64,000 nt of DNA from Nocardioides iriomotensis (lineage in GTDB: Bacteria > Actinomycetota > Actinomycetes > Propionibacteriales > Nocardioidaceae). The stretch is taken from positions 62,001 to 126,000 of the forward strand of contig NZ_SDPU01000028.1 of the NCBI RefSeq assembly GCF_004168035.1. The letters run 5' to 3'. The position numbers and the translations under genes are program-made. Below are positions 22,650 to 32,578 of this stretch, one piece after another. The first letter of the stretch is position 1; every line of letters starts with the position of its first letter. The notes beneath the pieces were generated by a model. The model saw nothing but the letters and a program-made list of their open reading frames with translations. It did not search any database and was not told the origin of the DNA.

Positions 22650-25600
22650 TGCGAGCGCTTGCGGATCACGGTCACCTCGTCGCGCTGGTTGCCGGTGGGA
22701 CCCAGGTAGTTGAACGCGAAGGCCAGCTGCGCGTAGCCGCCGATGAGGTGGCTGGGCTTGACCAGGATCCGGGTCAGCGAGTTGTGGATGCCGCCGCGCT
22801 TCCCCGAGGTCTCGGCGATGGGTACGTCGATCAGCCGGTCCTGCGCGTGGTGCATGTAGACCGTGCCCTCGGGCATCCGGTGCGACACGATCGCCCGCGC
22901 CACCACGACGCCGTTGCGGTTGACGGCCTCGATCCAGTCGTTGTCCTGGACGCCGACCTTCGCGGCGTCGCGGTCGGACATCCAGATCGTCTGGCCGCCG
23001 CGGGAGAGGGCGAGCATGAACAGGTTGTCCTGGTACTCCGAGTGGATGGACCACTTGTTGTGCGGGGTCAAGTAGCGCAGCGTGACGCCGAGCTCCCCGG
23101 TGCTGCCGAGCTCGGGCTCGGCGAAGAGCGCGCCCATGTTCAGCGGGGGCCGGTAGACCGGCAGGCTCTCGCCGAGCTCGGTGATCCAGTCGTGGTCGAG
23201 GTAGAAGTGCTGGCGGCCGGTCAGCGTGTGCCAGGGCTTGAGCCGCTCGACGTTGATCGTGAACGGCGAGTAGCGGCGGCCGCCGGTCTCGGAGCCCGAC
23301 CACTCGGGCGAGGTGATCACGGGCACGGGAGCCGCCTGGGTGTCGGCGAAGGTGATCTGCTTCCCCTCGTGCTCGGCGGCCAGGTCGTGCAGGGCCGTGC
23401 CGGTGCGCATCTCGAGCGTCTTGAAGCCCTGGGTCGCCAGGTGCCCGTTGGTGGTGCCGGACAGGGCGAGGATCGCCTCGCAGGCGTGCACGTCACGCGC
23501 CAGCGACGGCCGGCCCGCGGCCGCGCCGCCGCGCACGGTGCCGTTCTTGGCGCGCAGGTAGTCGATCGACGCGGTGACGTCGTACGTCACGCCCTTCGTC
23601 GTCGTGCCCAGCTTGTCCAGCAGCGGACCGAGCGCCTGCATCTGGTCACCGACCGCGGCGTAGTCACGCTCGACGGTGACGATCTTCGGCATCGTCACCC
23701 CGGGCACCGGGTCGCACTCGCCGAGCTTCCAGTCGCGGACCACGCCGTGCGGGTTGGCCATCGCGTCGGGGGTGTCGTGCAGCAGCGGCACGGCGACGAC
23801 GTCGGTGCGGGTGCCGAGGTGCCCGGCGGCGAGCTCGCTGAACTTCGTCGCGATCGTCTGCCAGGCGTCCCAGTCGGTGCGGGTCTGCCACGGCGGGGCG
23901 ATGGCGGGGTTGAACGAGTGCACGAACGGGTGCATGTCGGTGGTGTTGAGGTCGTGCTTCTCGTACCAGGTGGCCGCGGGCAGCACCACGTCGGAGAACA
24001 CGGTCGTGCTGGTCTGCCGGAAGTCGAGGCTGAGCAGCAGGTCGAGCTTGCCGTCCGGCGCCTCGTCGTGCCAGACGACGTCGCGCGGTCGCTGGCTCTC
24101 GCCGGCCTCGGTCGCGCGCAGCGAGCTGTCGGTGCCGAGCAGGTGCTTGAGGAAGTACTCGTTGCCCTTGCCCGAGGAGCCGAGCAGGTTGGCCCGCCAG
24201 ATCGCCAGCACGCGCGGGAAGTTCTCCGGGGCGTCGGGGTCCTCGGCCGCGAACCGGAGGGAGCCGTCGCGGAGCCGGTCGACGACGTGCTCGGCGACGG
24301 GTCGTCCGGACTCGTTGGCCTCGTCCGCGAGGTCGAGCGGGTTGCGGTCGAAGGTCGGGTACGACGGCATCCAGCCCATCCGGGCGCTCTTGGCGATCAC
24401 GTCGGCGGTGCTGAGCCCCGCGAGCCTGCCGGTACCGGTGGCGGCCGCGACGGTGTCGGCGGAGAAGGTGTCGTAGCGGAACTGGTCGGTGTGCAGGTAC
24501 CAGTACGCCGTGTGGATCATCTGCCGCGGCGGGCGCTTCCAGTCCAGGCCGAACGCGAGCTGCGCCCAGCCGGTGATCGGCCGGCACTTCTCCTGGCCGA
24601 CGTAGTGCGCCCAGCCGCCACCGTTGACGCCCTGGCAGCCGGTCAGCGTGGTCAGGCCGAGGAAGGCGCGGTAGATCGTGTCGGAGTGGAACCAGTGGTT
24701 GGTGCCCGCGCCCATCAGGATCATCGAGCGGCCGCGTGACTCCTCGGCGTTGCGGGCGAACTCCCGCGCGATCCGGGCGGCGGCCGCGGCCGGGACGCCG
24801 GTGACGGCCTCCTGCCACGCCGGGGTGTACGGCGCGGTGGCGTCGTCGTAGGACGAGGCGTAGTCGCCGGCGAGGCCGTCCCGGCCCACGCCGTACTGCG
24901 CGAGCATCAGGTCGAAGACCGTCGTCACCAGCCGGTCGCCGACCTGGCGCACGGGCACCGCGCGGCGCAGCGAGCCCGGCGTGCCGTCGACGTGGTCGAA
25001 GCGCGGCAGCTCGACCAGCACGGACTCGGCGCCGGGCTCGAGCAGCGAGAGCAGCGGGTCGACGTCGCCGAGGTCGAGGTTCCAGCGGCCGGCGCCGGTC
25101 TCGCCGAACCGGTGGCCCAGGGCGCCGTTGGGGACGACCGGCTCGCCGCTTCGACCGTCGAGCAGGACCGGCTTGAAGTGCGCGTTCTCGACGTCCTCGT
25201 GGGTGAGCAGGTCGGCGGCGGTGAGGAACTTGCCCGGCCGGTGGGCGTCGCCCACCGCGTCGAGCGTCACGAGGTAGGGCAGGTCGGTGTAGCGCTTCGT
25301 GTAGTCGGTGAAGTAGGGCGTCTGCCGGTCGACGAAGAACTCCTTGAGCACGACGTGGCCCATCGCCATCGCCAGCGCGCCGTCGGTGCCGGGTGCGACC
25401 GCGAGCCACTCGTCGGCGAACTTCACGTTGTCGGCGTAGTCGGGCGAGACCACCACGACCTTCTGGCCGCGGTAGCGGGCCTCGGTCATCCAGTGCGCGT
25501 CGGGCGTGCGGGTGACCGGCACGTTGGAGCCCCACATGACGAGGTAGCCGGCGTCCCACCAGTCGCCCGACTCCGGGACGTCGGTCTGGTCGCCGAACAT

Positions 25601-26323
25601 CTGGGGCGAGGCGACCGGCAGGTCGGCGTACCAGTCGTAGAAGGACAGCATCGAGCCGCCGACCAGCGACGTGAACCGGGCACCCGAGGCGTGCGAGACC
25701 ATGGACATCGCGGGGATCGGCGAGAAGCCGGCGACGCGGTCGGGGCCCCACTTCTTGATCGTGTGCACGTAGGCGGCCGCCACCATCTCGACCGCCTCGT
25801 CCCAGGTGGCGCGGACGAGGCCGCCCTTGCCGCGCGCGGCCTTGTAGGCGCGGGCGCGCTGCGGGTGGTCGACGACGTGCGCCCACGCGGCGACCGGGTC
25901 GCCGTGCTGCCGCTTGCCCTCGCGGTACATGTCGAGCAGCACGCCGCGGACGTAGGGGTAGCGCACCCGGGTGGGCGAGTAGGTGTACCAGGAGAACGCG
26001 GCCCCGCGAGGACACCCGCGGGGCTCGTACTCCGGCTTGTCGGGACCGACCGACGGGTAGTCGGTCTGCTGCGTCTCCCAGGTGATGATGCCGTCCTTGA
26101 CGTACACCTTCCACGAGCAGGAGCCGGTGCAGTTCACGCCGTGCGTGGAGCGCACCACCTTGTCGTGGCTCCACCGGTCCCGGTAGAAATCGTCGGCCTG
26201 TCGGCCACCCGTCCGGGTCAGCGTGCGCAGGTCGTCGGAGACCTCGCCGCGCCTGGTGAAGTAGCGCCGGCTGCGGACCAGCGCGTCGGTCAGGGACCCG
26301 TCCATGCCCGGCTCGTTGCTCAC
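22634..26323 (-). CDS. narG: Respiratory nitrate reductase alpha subunit NarG
   Basis: Catalytic subunit of 1229 residues, reducing nitrate to nitrite with a molybdenum bis-MGD cofactor. The FS0 [4Fe-4S] ligands are His61, Cys65, Cys69 (HGVNCTGSCSW) and Cys104 (EPRGCPRGA). The Mo-ligating aspartate lies in WGSNVPVTRTPDAHW. Length and start match NarG of other actinobacteria. The GTG at 26323 overlaps the narK stop by 4 bases (GTGA), with AAGGAGG 8 bases upstream. No twin-arginine signal is visible, so the active site faces the cytoplasm. Molybdate import genes lie at 35.6-38.7 kb. Confidence 0.96.
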   Translation of the reverse strand: MSNEPGMDGSLTDALVRSRRYFTRRGEVSDDLRTLTRTGGRQADDFYRDRWSHDKVVRSTHGVNCTGSCSWKVYVKDGIITWETQQTDYPSVGPDKPEYEPRGCPRGAAFSWYTYSPTRVRYPYVRGVLLDMYREGKRQHGDPVAAWAHVVDHPQRARAYKAARGKGGLVRATWDEAVEMVAAAYVHTIKKWGPDRVAGFSPIPAMSMVSHASGARFTSLVGGSMLSFYDWYADLPVASPQMFGDQTDVPESGDWWDAGYLVMWGSNVPVTRTPDAHWMTEARYRGQKVVVVSPDYADNVKFADEWLAVAPGTDGALAMAMGHVVLKEFFVDRQTPYFTDYTKRYTDLPYLVTLDAVGDAHRPGKFLTAADLLTHEDVENAHFKPVLLDGRSGEPVVPNGALGHRFGETGAGRWNLDLGDVDPLLSLLEPGAESVLVELPRFDHVDGTPGSLRRAVPVRQVGDRLVTTVFDLMLAQYGVGRDGLAGDYASSYDDATAPYTPAWQEAVTGVPAAAAARIAREFARNAEESRGRSMILMGAGTNHWFHSDTIYRAFLGLTTLTGCQGVNGGGWAHYVGQEKCRPITGWAQLAFGLDWKRPPRQMIHTAYWYLHTDQFRYDTFSADTVAAATGTGRLAGLSTADVIAKSARMGWMPSYPTFDRNPLDLADEANESGRPVAEHVVDRLRDGSLRFAAEDPDAPENFPRVLAIWRANLLGSSGKGNEYFLKHLLGTDSSLRATEAGESQRPRDVVWHDEAPDGKLDLLLSLDFRQTSTTVFSDVVLPAATWYEKHDLNTTDMHPFVHSFNPAIAPPWQTRTDWDAWQTIATKFSELAAGHLGTRTDVVAVPLLHDTPDAMANPHGVVRDWKLGECDPVPGVTMPKIVTVERDYAAVGDQMQALGPLLDKLGTTTKGVTYDVTASIDYLRAKNGTVRGGAAAGRPSLARDVHACEAILALSGTTNGHLATQGFKTLEMRTGTALHDLAAEHEGKQITFADTQAAPVPVITSPEWSGSETGGRRYSPFTINVERLKPWHTLTGRQHFYLDHDWITELGESLPVYRPPLNMGALFAEPELGSTGELGVTLRYLTPHNKWSIHSEYQDNLFMLALSRGGQTIWMSDRDAAKVGVQDNDWIEAVNRNGVVVARAIVSHRMPEGTVYMHHAQDRLIDVPIAETSGKRGGIHNSLTRILVKPSHLIGGYAQLAFAFNYLGPTGNQRDEVTVIRKRSQEVTY

Positions 26324-27567
26324 GTGGCGGCTTCCTCCTTGGTCGGGGCGGACCCGGCCTGGTGGGCACGGGCGGTACGGCGTACGACGGTGAGCGTGAG
26401 GAGCAGGGTCAGGGCGGACGTGATCGCCAGCAGCCAGAGGCCGATCGCGTAGGACTCGGTCCGGCCGTACACGTAGCCCATGATCAGCGGCGGCACGAAC
26501 CCACCCAGGCCGCCGGCGGCGCCGACGAGGCCGGTGACGCCACCCACGCGGGCGGGGTCGGTGACCGCGGCGATGAGCCCGAAGGTCGCACCGCTGCCCG
26601 CGCCGAGGGCTGCCGCCATCACCAGGAACGCGACCGTGCCGACGAGGAAGAGCGGCGGGGTGCCGGCGGAGATGGCCGCGCAGACCGCCACGACGGAGAA
26701 GACGCCCGCCAGGACCGGCACCGCGCCGAGCCGGTCGCTGAGCCACCCGCCGACGGGGCGCATCAGCACCGCGACGACGACGAAGCCGGCCATCCGGTTC
26801 GCCGCGTCGGCGGGCTCGAGACCGTGCGCGGTCTTGAGGTAGGCGGGCAGGTAGACGGAGAAGGCGACGTAGCCGCCGAAGGCCACGGCGTAGAGCACGC
26901 AGGCTTGCCAGGTGATGGGCAGCTTCGCGTTGGCGACGAGCCGGCTCGCCAGCGAGGTCGTCGGCACGGTGCGGCCGGGCGCGTCGCGGAGCAGGACCCA
27001 GGCGGCGATGCTGTAGACGGCCAGCACGGCGGCGGTGATCAGGAAGGGCGCGCGTTCGCCGACCTCGGTGTAGAGCTTGACGGTCGTGAGCGCGCTGATC
27101 GCGGTGCCGCCCATGCCGGCGCCGAACACGCCGATCGCGAGGCCGCGACGCTCCGGCGGGAACCACGCGTTGACGAAGGGCACGCCGACCGCGAACGCCG
27201 TACCGGCGATGCCGAGGAAGAACCCGCCGATGATCAGCAGCGTGTAGGAGTCGAGGGCGAAGAAGGCGATGAAGAGGATCGGCACGATCGTCGCGGCGGA
27301 GACCAGCGGGAACATCACCCGGCCGCCGAACCGGTCGGTCAGCGCGCCGACGATGATGCGCCCGAGCGACCCGACGAGCACCGGCACCGCGACGAGCAGG
27401 GCGACGTCGGACTCGGTGAGCTCCCCCAGCGTGCCGGTGTCGCGGAACATCGGACCGAGCGGGCTGATCAGCGCCCAGGCCCAGAAGTTCACGGCGAAGC
27501 CGATGGTCGCCATGACCAGCATCAGCACCGGCGACCTGGTGTCGGCAGTCGTCCCCCGAGACGTCAT
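26320..27567 (-). CDS. narK: Nitrate/nitrite transporter NarK (MFS)
   Basis: Major facilitator protein of 415 residues with about 12 helices, importing nitrate or exchanging it for nitrite. The nitrate signature motifs are [14 protein letters not shown] (after helix 4) and [15 protein letters not shown] in the second half, and [12 protein letters not shown] is the typical first helix. ATG 27567 is preceded by AGGAG; alternatives are 27582 and 27603, but the latter lies within the predicted promoter -10 box. It heads the narKGHJI operon and overlaps narG by 4 bases. Confidence 0.93.
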   Translation of the reverse strand: MTSRGTTADTRSPVLMLVMATIGFAVNFWAWALISPLGPMFRDTGTLGELTESDVALLVAVPVLVGSLGRIIVGALTDRFGGRVMFPLVSAATIVPILFIAFFALDSYTLLIIGGFFLGIAGTAFAVGVPFVNAWFPPERRGLAIGVFGAGMGGTAISALTTVKLYTEVGERAPFLITAAVLAVYSIAAWVLLRDAPGRTVPTTSLASRLVANAKLPITWQACVLYAVAFGGYVAFSVYLPAYLKTAHGLEPADAANRMAGFVVVAVLMRPVGGWLSDRLGAVPVLAGVFSVVAVCAAISAGTPPLFLVGTVAFLVMAAALGAGSGATFGLIAAVTDPARVGGVTGLVGAAGGLGGFVPPLIMGYVYGRTESYAIGLWLLAITSALTLLLTLTVVRRTARAHQAGSAPTKEEAAT

Positions 27568-27598
27568 CTGTGCTCCTGACATCGGTGATGCCCTTCCA

Positions 27599-27627
27599 GT
27601 CATACGAAGCAACGCGGCCTTTGTCCA
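27599..27627 (-). promoter_or_regulatory. Sigma-70-type promoter of narKGHJI
   Basis: On the minus strand TGGACA (-35, 27622-27627), 17 bases, TATGAC (-10, 27599-27604). Transcription would begin near 27591, supporting ATG 27567 or 27582 for narK. No FNR- or NarL-like palindrome was recognised nearby. Confidence 0.5.
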
Positions 27628-27729
27628 TCCTCGGAACCGGCGAGTCGTCGGGACAGGGACCTTCGGCCCGTCCCGGGGGCCGGTCCGACCGTTTGCCGGG
27701 CGGGCCGACGGGTCGGCGCCGCGTCGTGC

Positions 27730-27888
27730 ATGCTGCTCGACGGGCAGGCCGACGCCCTCACGCCGGACGCGGCCGGGCACGGGCTCGCCACCGTCGAGAC
27801 GCGGGTGGTCGACGGCCGCGGTGCCCTGACCCTGTTCGAACGCGTCGCGCGGAGGCAGGATCGGGACCAAGGAGCCCGGCCGACCTGA
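27730..27888 (+). CDS. Possible small protein upstream of phosphoketolase
   Basis: An ATG-started frame of 52 residues ending 14 bases before the phosphoketolase ATG, inside whose interval the AGGAGG ribosome site lies. Codon use has strong G/C third positions. The sequence ([20 protein letters not shown], then a basic [10 protein letters not shown]) matches nothing recognised. It could be a leader peptide, a small coupled gene or chance. Confidence 0.25.
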   Translation: MLLDGQADALTPDAAGHGLATVETRVVDGRGALTLFERVARRQDRDQGARPT

Positions 27889-27902
27889 GGAGGACCGCAG
27901 CG

Positions 27903-30365
27903 ATGCAGACCCACGAGCCCGCCGAGCCGCTCGCCGTCGCGACCCGCAGCACGATCGAGGGGTCACCGCTGGAGCCGGACGAGCTGGCCCGGATCGACGC
28001 GTGGTGGCGCGCCGCCAACTACCTGTCGGTCGGGCAGATCTACCTGATGGGCAATCCCCTGCTGAGCGAGCCCCTGCTGCCCGAGCACGTGAAGCCGCGC
28101 CTGCTCGGCCACTGGGGCACGACGCCGGGACTCACCTTCGTCTACGCCCACCTCAACCGCGCGATCGCCCAGCGCGACCAGGACGTCCTGTACGTCACCG
28201 GGCCGGGGCACGGCGGGCCGGGGCTGGTGGCGGCGGCCTTCCTCGACGGCACCTACTCCGAGGTCTACCCCGAGATCACCGACGACGAGGAGGGGCTGCG
28301 GAAGCTCTTCACGCAGTTCTCGTTCCCCGGCGGCATCCCCAGCCACGTCGCGCCGGAGACGCCCGGGTCGATCCACGAGGGCGGCGAGCTCGGCTACGCG
28401 CTGAGCCACGCGTACGGCGCCGCGTTCGACAACCCGGACCTGGTCGTCGCCGCGGTGGTGGGCGACGGCGAGGCCGAGACCGGCCCGCTCGCGACCAGCT
28501 GGCACTCGAACAAGTTCGTCGACCCCCGCCGCGACGGCGCGGTCCTGCCGATCCTGCACCTCAACGGCTACAAGATCGCGAACCCCACCGTGCTCGCACG
28601 CATCCCCGAGGACGAGCTGCTCGCGCTGATGCGCGGCTACGGCCACACGCCGTACGTCGTCGAGGGGTCCGCCCCGGAGGAGATGCACCAGGCGTTCGCG
28701 GCGACGCTCGACCACTGCCTCGACGAGATCCGCGACATCCAGCAGCGAGCGCGCTCCGCCGGCGACGGCCACCGGCCGCAGTGGCCGATGATCGTGCTGC
28801 GCTCGCCGAAGGGCTGGACCGGACCCGCGTCGGTCGACGGGCACCGGGTCGAGGGCTCGTGGCGGTCGCACCAGGTCCCGTTCGCCGACGCGCGCAAGGA
28901 CGACGGCCATCGCGACGTCCTCGAGCAGTGGCTGAGGTCCTACCGTCCGGAGGAGCTGTTCGACGCGACCGGCGCGCTCGTCCCCGAGGTCGCCGAGCTG
29001 CACCCGAGCGGGGACAAGCGGATGAGCGCGACCCCGCACGCCAACGGCGGCCTGCAGCAGAAGGACCTGCGGCTGCCCGACTTCCGCGAGTACGCCGTAC
29101 CGGTGGAGGCGCCCGGCACCGGGGCGGTCGAGGCCACCCGCGTGCTCGGCGGCTTCCTGCGCGACGTGATGAGCCGCAACCTGTCGTCGTTCCGGATGTT
29201 CGCGCCGGACGAGAACTCCTCCAACCGGCTGCAGGACGTCATGGACGTCACGCCGCGCACCTGGAACGCCGAGCGCTGGCCCGAGGACGACCACCTCGCC
29301 CCGGACGGCCGGATCATGGAGATCCTGTCCGAGCACACCTGCCAGGGCTGGCTCGAGGGCTACCTGCTCACAGGGCGGCACGGCCTCTTCTCGTGCTACG
29401 AGGCGTTCATCCACCTCGTCGACTCGATGTTCAACCAGCACGCGAAGTGGCTGAAGACGACCAACCACATCCCGTGGCGGCGGCCGATCTCCAGCCTCAA
29501 CTACCTGCTCACCTCGCACGTGTGGCGGCAGGACCACAACGGCTTCTCACACCAGGACCCCGGCTTCATCGACCACGTGGTCAACAAGAAGGCCGACGTG
29601 ATCCGGGTGTACCTGCCGCCGGACGCCAACACGCTGCTGTCCGTGGCCGACCACTGCCTGCGCAGCAAGCAGTACGTCAACGTCGTGGTGGCCGGCAAGC
29701 AGCCCGCACTGCAGTACCTCACGATGGACCAGGCCGTCGTGCACGCCACCAAGGGCATCGGCATCTGGGACTGGGCCAGCAGCGACCAGGACGGCGAGCC
29801 CGACGTGGTCGTCGCGTGCGCCGGCGACGTACCCACGATGGAGGCGCTCGCCGCGACCGACATCCTGCTCGGGCACTTCCCGGACCTGCGCATCCGCTTC
29901 GTCAACGTGGTGGACCTGATGCGGCTGCAGGACCACGAGGAGCACCCGCACGGCCTGCGGGACCCGGAGTTCGACTCGCTGTTCACGAAGGACCGGCCGG
30001 TGATCTTCGCCTACCACGGCTACCCGTGGCTGATCCACCGGCTGACCTACCGGCGCACCAACCACGACAACATCCACGTCCGCGGCTACAAGGAGGAGGG
30101 CACGACCACCACGCCCTTCGACATGACGGTGATGAACCAGCTCGACCGCTACGACCTGGCGATGGACGTCATCGACCGCGTGCCGCGGCTGCAGGCCCGC
30201 GCCGGGCACGTCCGCGAGTCCCTGCGCAACAAGCTCATCGAGCACCGGATCCACGTGCGTACCCACGGCGAGGACCTGCCGGAGGTGCGCTCGTGGCAGT
30301 GGACGCGGTCGCCCGGGCCGGAGGTGCGCACCGGCGACGCGGCGCGGGAGACGCCGGAGGGCTGA
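27903..30365 (+). CDS. xfp: Phosphoketolase (xylulose-5-phosphate/fructose-6-phosphate phosphoketolase)
   Basis: Thiamine diphosphate enzyme of 820 residues that splits xylulose 5-phosphate (and often fructose 6-phosphate) with phosphate into acetyl phosphate and an aldose phosphate. Motifs are [14 protein letters not shown] (40-53), GPGHGGPG (100-107), GDGEAETGP near 190 with [11 protein letters not shown] for ThDP binding, and [16 protein letters not shown] in the second domain. ATG 27903 follows AGGAGG. No acetate kinase or phosphotransacetylase gene is adjacent. Neighbouring gluconate genes could supply pentose phosphates, so it may form a phosphoketolase shunt. The gene ends at a strong bidirectional hairpin. 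Confidence 0.95.
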   Translation: MQTHEPAEPLAVATRSTIEGSPLEPDELARIDAWWRAANYLSVGQIYLMGNPLLSEPLLPEHVKPRLLGHWGTTPGLTFVYAHLNRAIAQRDQDVLYVTGPGHGGPGLVAAAFLDGTYSEVYPEITDDEEGLRKLFTQFSFPGGIPSHVAPETPGSIHEGGELGYALSHAYGAAFDNPDLVVAAVVGDGEAETGPLATSWHSNKFVDPRRDGAVLPILHLNGYKIANPTVLARIPEDELLALMRGYGHTPYVVEGSAPEEMHQAFAATLDHCLDEIRDIQQRARSAGDGHRPQWPMIVLRSPKGWTGPASVDGHRVEGSWRSHQVPFADARKDDGHRDVLEQWLRSYRPEELFDATGALVPEVAELHPSGDKRMSATPHANGGLQQKDLRLPDFREYAVPVEAPGTGAVEATRVLGGFLRDVMSRNLSSFRMFAPDENSSNRLQDVMDVTPRTWNAERWPEDDHLAPDGRIMEILSEHTCQGWLEGYLLTGRHGLFSCYEAFIHLVDSMFNQHAKWLKTTNHIPWRRPISSLNYLLTSHVWRQDHNGFSHQDPGFIDHVVNKKADVIRVYLPPDANTLLSVADHCLRSKQYVNVVVAGKQPALQYLTMDQAVVHATKGIGIWDWASSDQDGEPDVVVACAGDVPTMEALAATDILLGHFPDLRIRFVNVVDLMRLQDHEEHPHGLRDPEFDSLFTKDRPVIFAYHGYPWLIHRLTYRRTNHDNIHVRGYKEEGTTTTPFDMTVMNQLDRYDLAMDVIDRVPRLQARAGHVRESLRNKLIEHRIHVRTHGEDLPEVRSWQWTRSPGPEVRTGDAARETPEG

Positions 30366-30387
30366 CGACGACCGGGCCGGGACCGGC

Positions 30388-30427
30388 GGACCGCCCGCGG
30401 CGACGCGCTGGTCGCCGCGGGCGGTCC
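30388..30427. terminator. Bidirectional 17-bp perfect hairpin
   Basis: A 17-base arm from 30388 to 30404 pairs perfectly with 30411-30427 around GCGCTG. It lies between the convergent phosphoketolase and gntP genes, so it should terminate both transcripts. Confidence 0.85.
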
Positions 30428-30441
30428 GTCCGACGGCCGGG

Positions 30442-31863
30442 TCAGACCACGAGGCCGAGCATCAGCACGAACACCAGTCCGCTGACCGACAGCGCCGTCT
30501 CCATCAGCGACCACGTCTTGATGGTCTGGCCGACGGAGAGGGCGAAGTACTCCTTCACCAGCCAGAAGCCGGCGTCGTTGACGTGGCTGAAGAACACCGA
30601 GCCGGCGCCGATCGCCAGGACGACCAGCGAGACCTCGCCGGCGGGCAGGCCCTCGACCACGCCGAGCATCAGCGCGGAGGCGGTGATCGTCGCGACGGTG
30701 GCCGAGCCCGTGGCGAGCCGGATCAGCACCGCGAGCACCCAGGCGAGGAGCAGCACCGAGACGTCCGCGCCCTTGGCCCAGTCGGCGAGCAGCGTGCCGA
30801 TGCCGGTGTCGACCAGCACCTGCTTGAAGCCACCGCCGGCGGCGACGATGAGGATGATGCCGGCGATGCCGGGCAGCGACGACTCCAGCACCTTGGAGAT
30901 CGTGGGGAAGCTCATCCCGCTGCCGCGGCCGAGGAGGAACATGCCGGCGACGACGCCGATCAGCAGGGCGACGAGCGGCGTACCGATGATGTCGAAGAAG
31001 ACCCGGACCGGAGCCGTGTTGTCCTCGACCAGGATGTCGACGAGCGCCTTGCCCATCATCAGCACGACGGGCAGGAGCACGGCGACGAGCGTGATGCCGA
31101 AGCTCGGCCGGCGACCCCGGTCGGCGAGCTCGTCGGCGTCGAAGCGGGTCGGCGCCGGGACGACCACCCAGCGGCCGGCGAGCGTGCCGAACAGCGGGCC
31201 CGACACAACGATCGTCGGGATCGCGACGATCACGCCGAAGACGAGGGTGGTGCCGAGGTCGGCCTGGAGGTTCTCGATCGCGGTGAGCGGGCCGGGGTGC
31301 GGCGGGACCAGGCCGTGCATCGCGGACAGGCCGGCGAGGGCGGGGATGCCGATGGTGATGAGCGAGAGGTTCGCGCGCCGCGCGACCAGGTAGATGACCG
31401 GCATCAGCAGGACCAGCCCGATCTCGAAGAACATCGGGAGGCCGATGATCGCGCCGACCAGGGCCATCGCCCACGGGAGCATCCGCGGCGACGCGTGGCC
31501 GACGATCGTGTCGACGATCTGGTCGGCGCCGCCGGAGTCGGCGAGGAGCTTGGCGAACATCGCGCCCAGCGCGATCAGCACGCCCACGCCGGCCGCCGTG
31601 GCGCCGAAGCCGGTCGCGAACGAGGTGAGCACGTCGACCCGGCCCTCGGGCGTGGCGTCCGTGGTGATCAGGTCCTGGCCGGCCAGGACACCGACGGTGA
31701 TCGCGCCGAAGATCAGCGCGAGGAACGGGTGCACCTTGCCGACGGTGATCAGCAGGACGATCACGCCGATGCCCAGCAGGGCGGCGACGATGAGCTGCCA
31801 CCCGTCGGCGATCGGAGCGACCGGCTCCGTCGACGCGGCGAACGTGGCGGTCAGGGGGGTCAT
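30442..31863 (-). CDS. gntP: Gluconate:H+ symporter GntP
   Basis: Integral membrane permease of 473 residues with about 12-14 helices, of the GntP family. Characteristic segments are FATGFGATAAGVGVLIALGAMFAKLLADSGGADQI, GLPMFFEIGLVLLMPVIY, LSAMHGLVPPHPGPL and IRLATGSATVATITASALM. It imports gluconate for phosphorylation by GntK. The ATG overlaps the gntK stop codon by 4 bases (ATGA), so kinase and permease are co-translated. The operon is probably repressed by the divergent GntR regulator. Confidence 0.93.
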   Translation of the reverse strand: MTPLTATFAASTEPVAPIADGWQLIVAALLGIGVIVLLITVGKVHPFLALIFGAITVGVLAGQDLITTDATPEGRVDVLTSFATGFGATAAGVGVLIALGAMFAKLLADSGGADQIVDTIVGHASPRMLPWAMALVGAIIGLPMFFEIGLVLLMPVIYLVARRANLSLITIGIPALAGLSAMHGLVPPHPGPLTAIENLQADLGTTLVFGVIVAIPTIVVSGPLFGTLAGRWVVVPAPTRFDADELADRGRRPSFGITLVAVLLPVVLMMGKALVDILVEDNTAPVRVFFDIIGTPLVALLIGVVAGMFLLGRGSGMSFPTISKVLESSLPGIAGIILIVAAGGGFKQVLVDTGIGTLLADWAKGADVSVLLLAWVLAVLIRLATGSATVATITASALMLGVVEGLPAGEVSLVVLAIGAGSVFFSHVNDAGFWLVKEYFALSVGQTIKTWSLMETALSVSGLVFVLMLGLVV

Positions 31864-32393
31864 GCGTTCTCCTCGGGGGCGACGGGTTGGCTGACGAACT
31901 GGTCGACGATGGCGTCCACGCTGAGGCCGACGTCGAGGACGACGCCGTGCTCGTCGTCGGCGAGCGGCTCGAGCGTGGCGAACTGGGAGGCCAGCAGCGA
32001 GGCCGGCATGAAGTGGCCGGGCCGGCTGGCCTGGCGCCGCTGGATCACCTCGGGGCTGCCGTCCAGGTGCAGCAGCTGCAGCCGCGGGGCGTGCCGCCGG
32101 AGCTGGTCGCGGTAGCCGCGCTTCAGGGCCGAGCAGCTCATCACGCCGCCGCGCTCGTCGTGGGCGGCGAGCCACGCGCCGATGGTGTCCAGCCAGGGGC
32201 GGCGGTCCTCGTCGGTGAGCGCCTGGCCGGCGGACATCTTCGCGATGTTGGCGGCCGGGTGCAGGTCGTCGGCGTCCGCGAACGGGACGCCGAGGCGCTG
32301 CGCGAGCGCGGCGCCGACGGTCGACTTGCCGGATCCGGAGACGCCCATGACGACGAGCAGCGGCGGCGCGGCCTGCTGCGGAGGTGCGGGCAT
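31860..32393 (-). CDS. gntK: Gluconokinase GntK
   Basis: Cytoplasmic kinase of 177 residues phosphorylating D-gluconate to 6-phosphogluconate for the pentose phosphate pathway. The P-loop GVSGSGKST is at residues 17-25, followed by DADDLHPAANIAKMSAGQALTDEDR (substrate binding) and ALKRGYRDQLR. HFMPASLLASQFATLE near the C-terminus is a gluconokinase signature. ATG 32393 has an AGGAG site; the frame is open further upstream but without family-like residues. It is the first gene of gntK-gntP, divergent from the GntR gene with an operator between. Confidence 0.94.
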   Translation of the reverse strand: MPAPPQQAAPPLLVVMGVSGSGKSTVGAALAQRLGVPFADADDLHPAANIAKMSAGQALTDEDRRPWLDTIGAWLAAHDERGGVMSCSALKRGYRDQLRRHAPRLQLLHLDGSPEVIQRRQASRPGHFMPASLLASQFATLEPLADDEHGVVLDVGLSVDAIVDQFVSQPVAPEENA

Positions 32394-32497
32394 CGGGGTC
32401 TCCTGGCTCGGTCGGTGCGGCGGGGCGGTGGCGGCGGGCCGTGACAGCGGCACAACGGGAACAGCGGTACCCGGGTGACGACCGCCACAGTCTGGAC

Positions 32498-32516
32498 GCA
32501 AAGATATGATCTTTGC
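32498..32516. promoter_or_regulatory. 19-bp palindromic operator for the GntR regulator
   Basis: GCAAAGATATGATCTTTGC has perfect 8-base arms around a 3-base centre. It covers a TATGAT -10 box (32505-32510) for the gntR gene and lies in the divergent gntK/gntR region, so binding would control both directions. Confidence 0.75.
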
Positions 32517-32578
32517 AAGACCCTGCTCCGAAATCATCGGATCTTCCCTGAGCGGGATCCGGCTGGGAGGATGGCCGC

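Larger units (their letters stand above)
27568..27902. other. 335-base region between narK and the phosphoketolase gene
   Basis: It holds the narK promoter near its left end and, on the plus strand, GTTT (27691-27694), 15 bases, GGGTCG (27710-27715), a partial SigF-type match. A 52-residue open frame with good codon use follows at 27730. No terminator or palindrome of note was seen. Confidence 0.4.

Noticed and set aside
22634-27628. A 1664-residue fusion of an upstream protein with NarG
   Set aside because: The first 435 residues are a shadow of narK read in another frame; narG has its own GTG with AAGGAGG at 26323 and NarG-like length from there.
28001-31393. A 1130-residue plus-strand frame across phosphoketolase and gntP
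   Set aside because: It is out of frame with phosphoketolase, antisense to gntP and made of Arg/Ala/Pro-rich shadow sequence.
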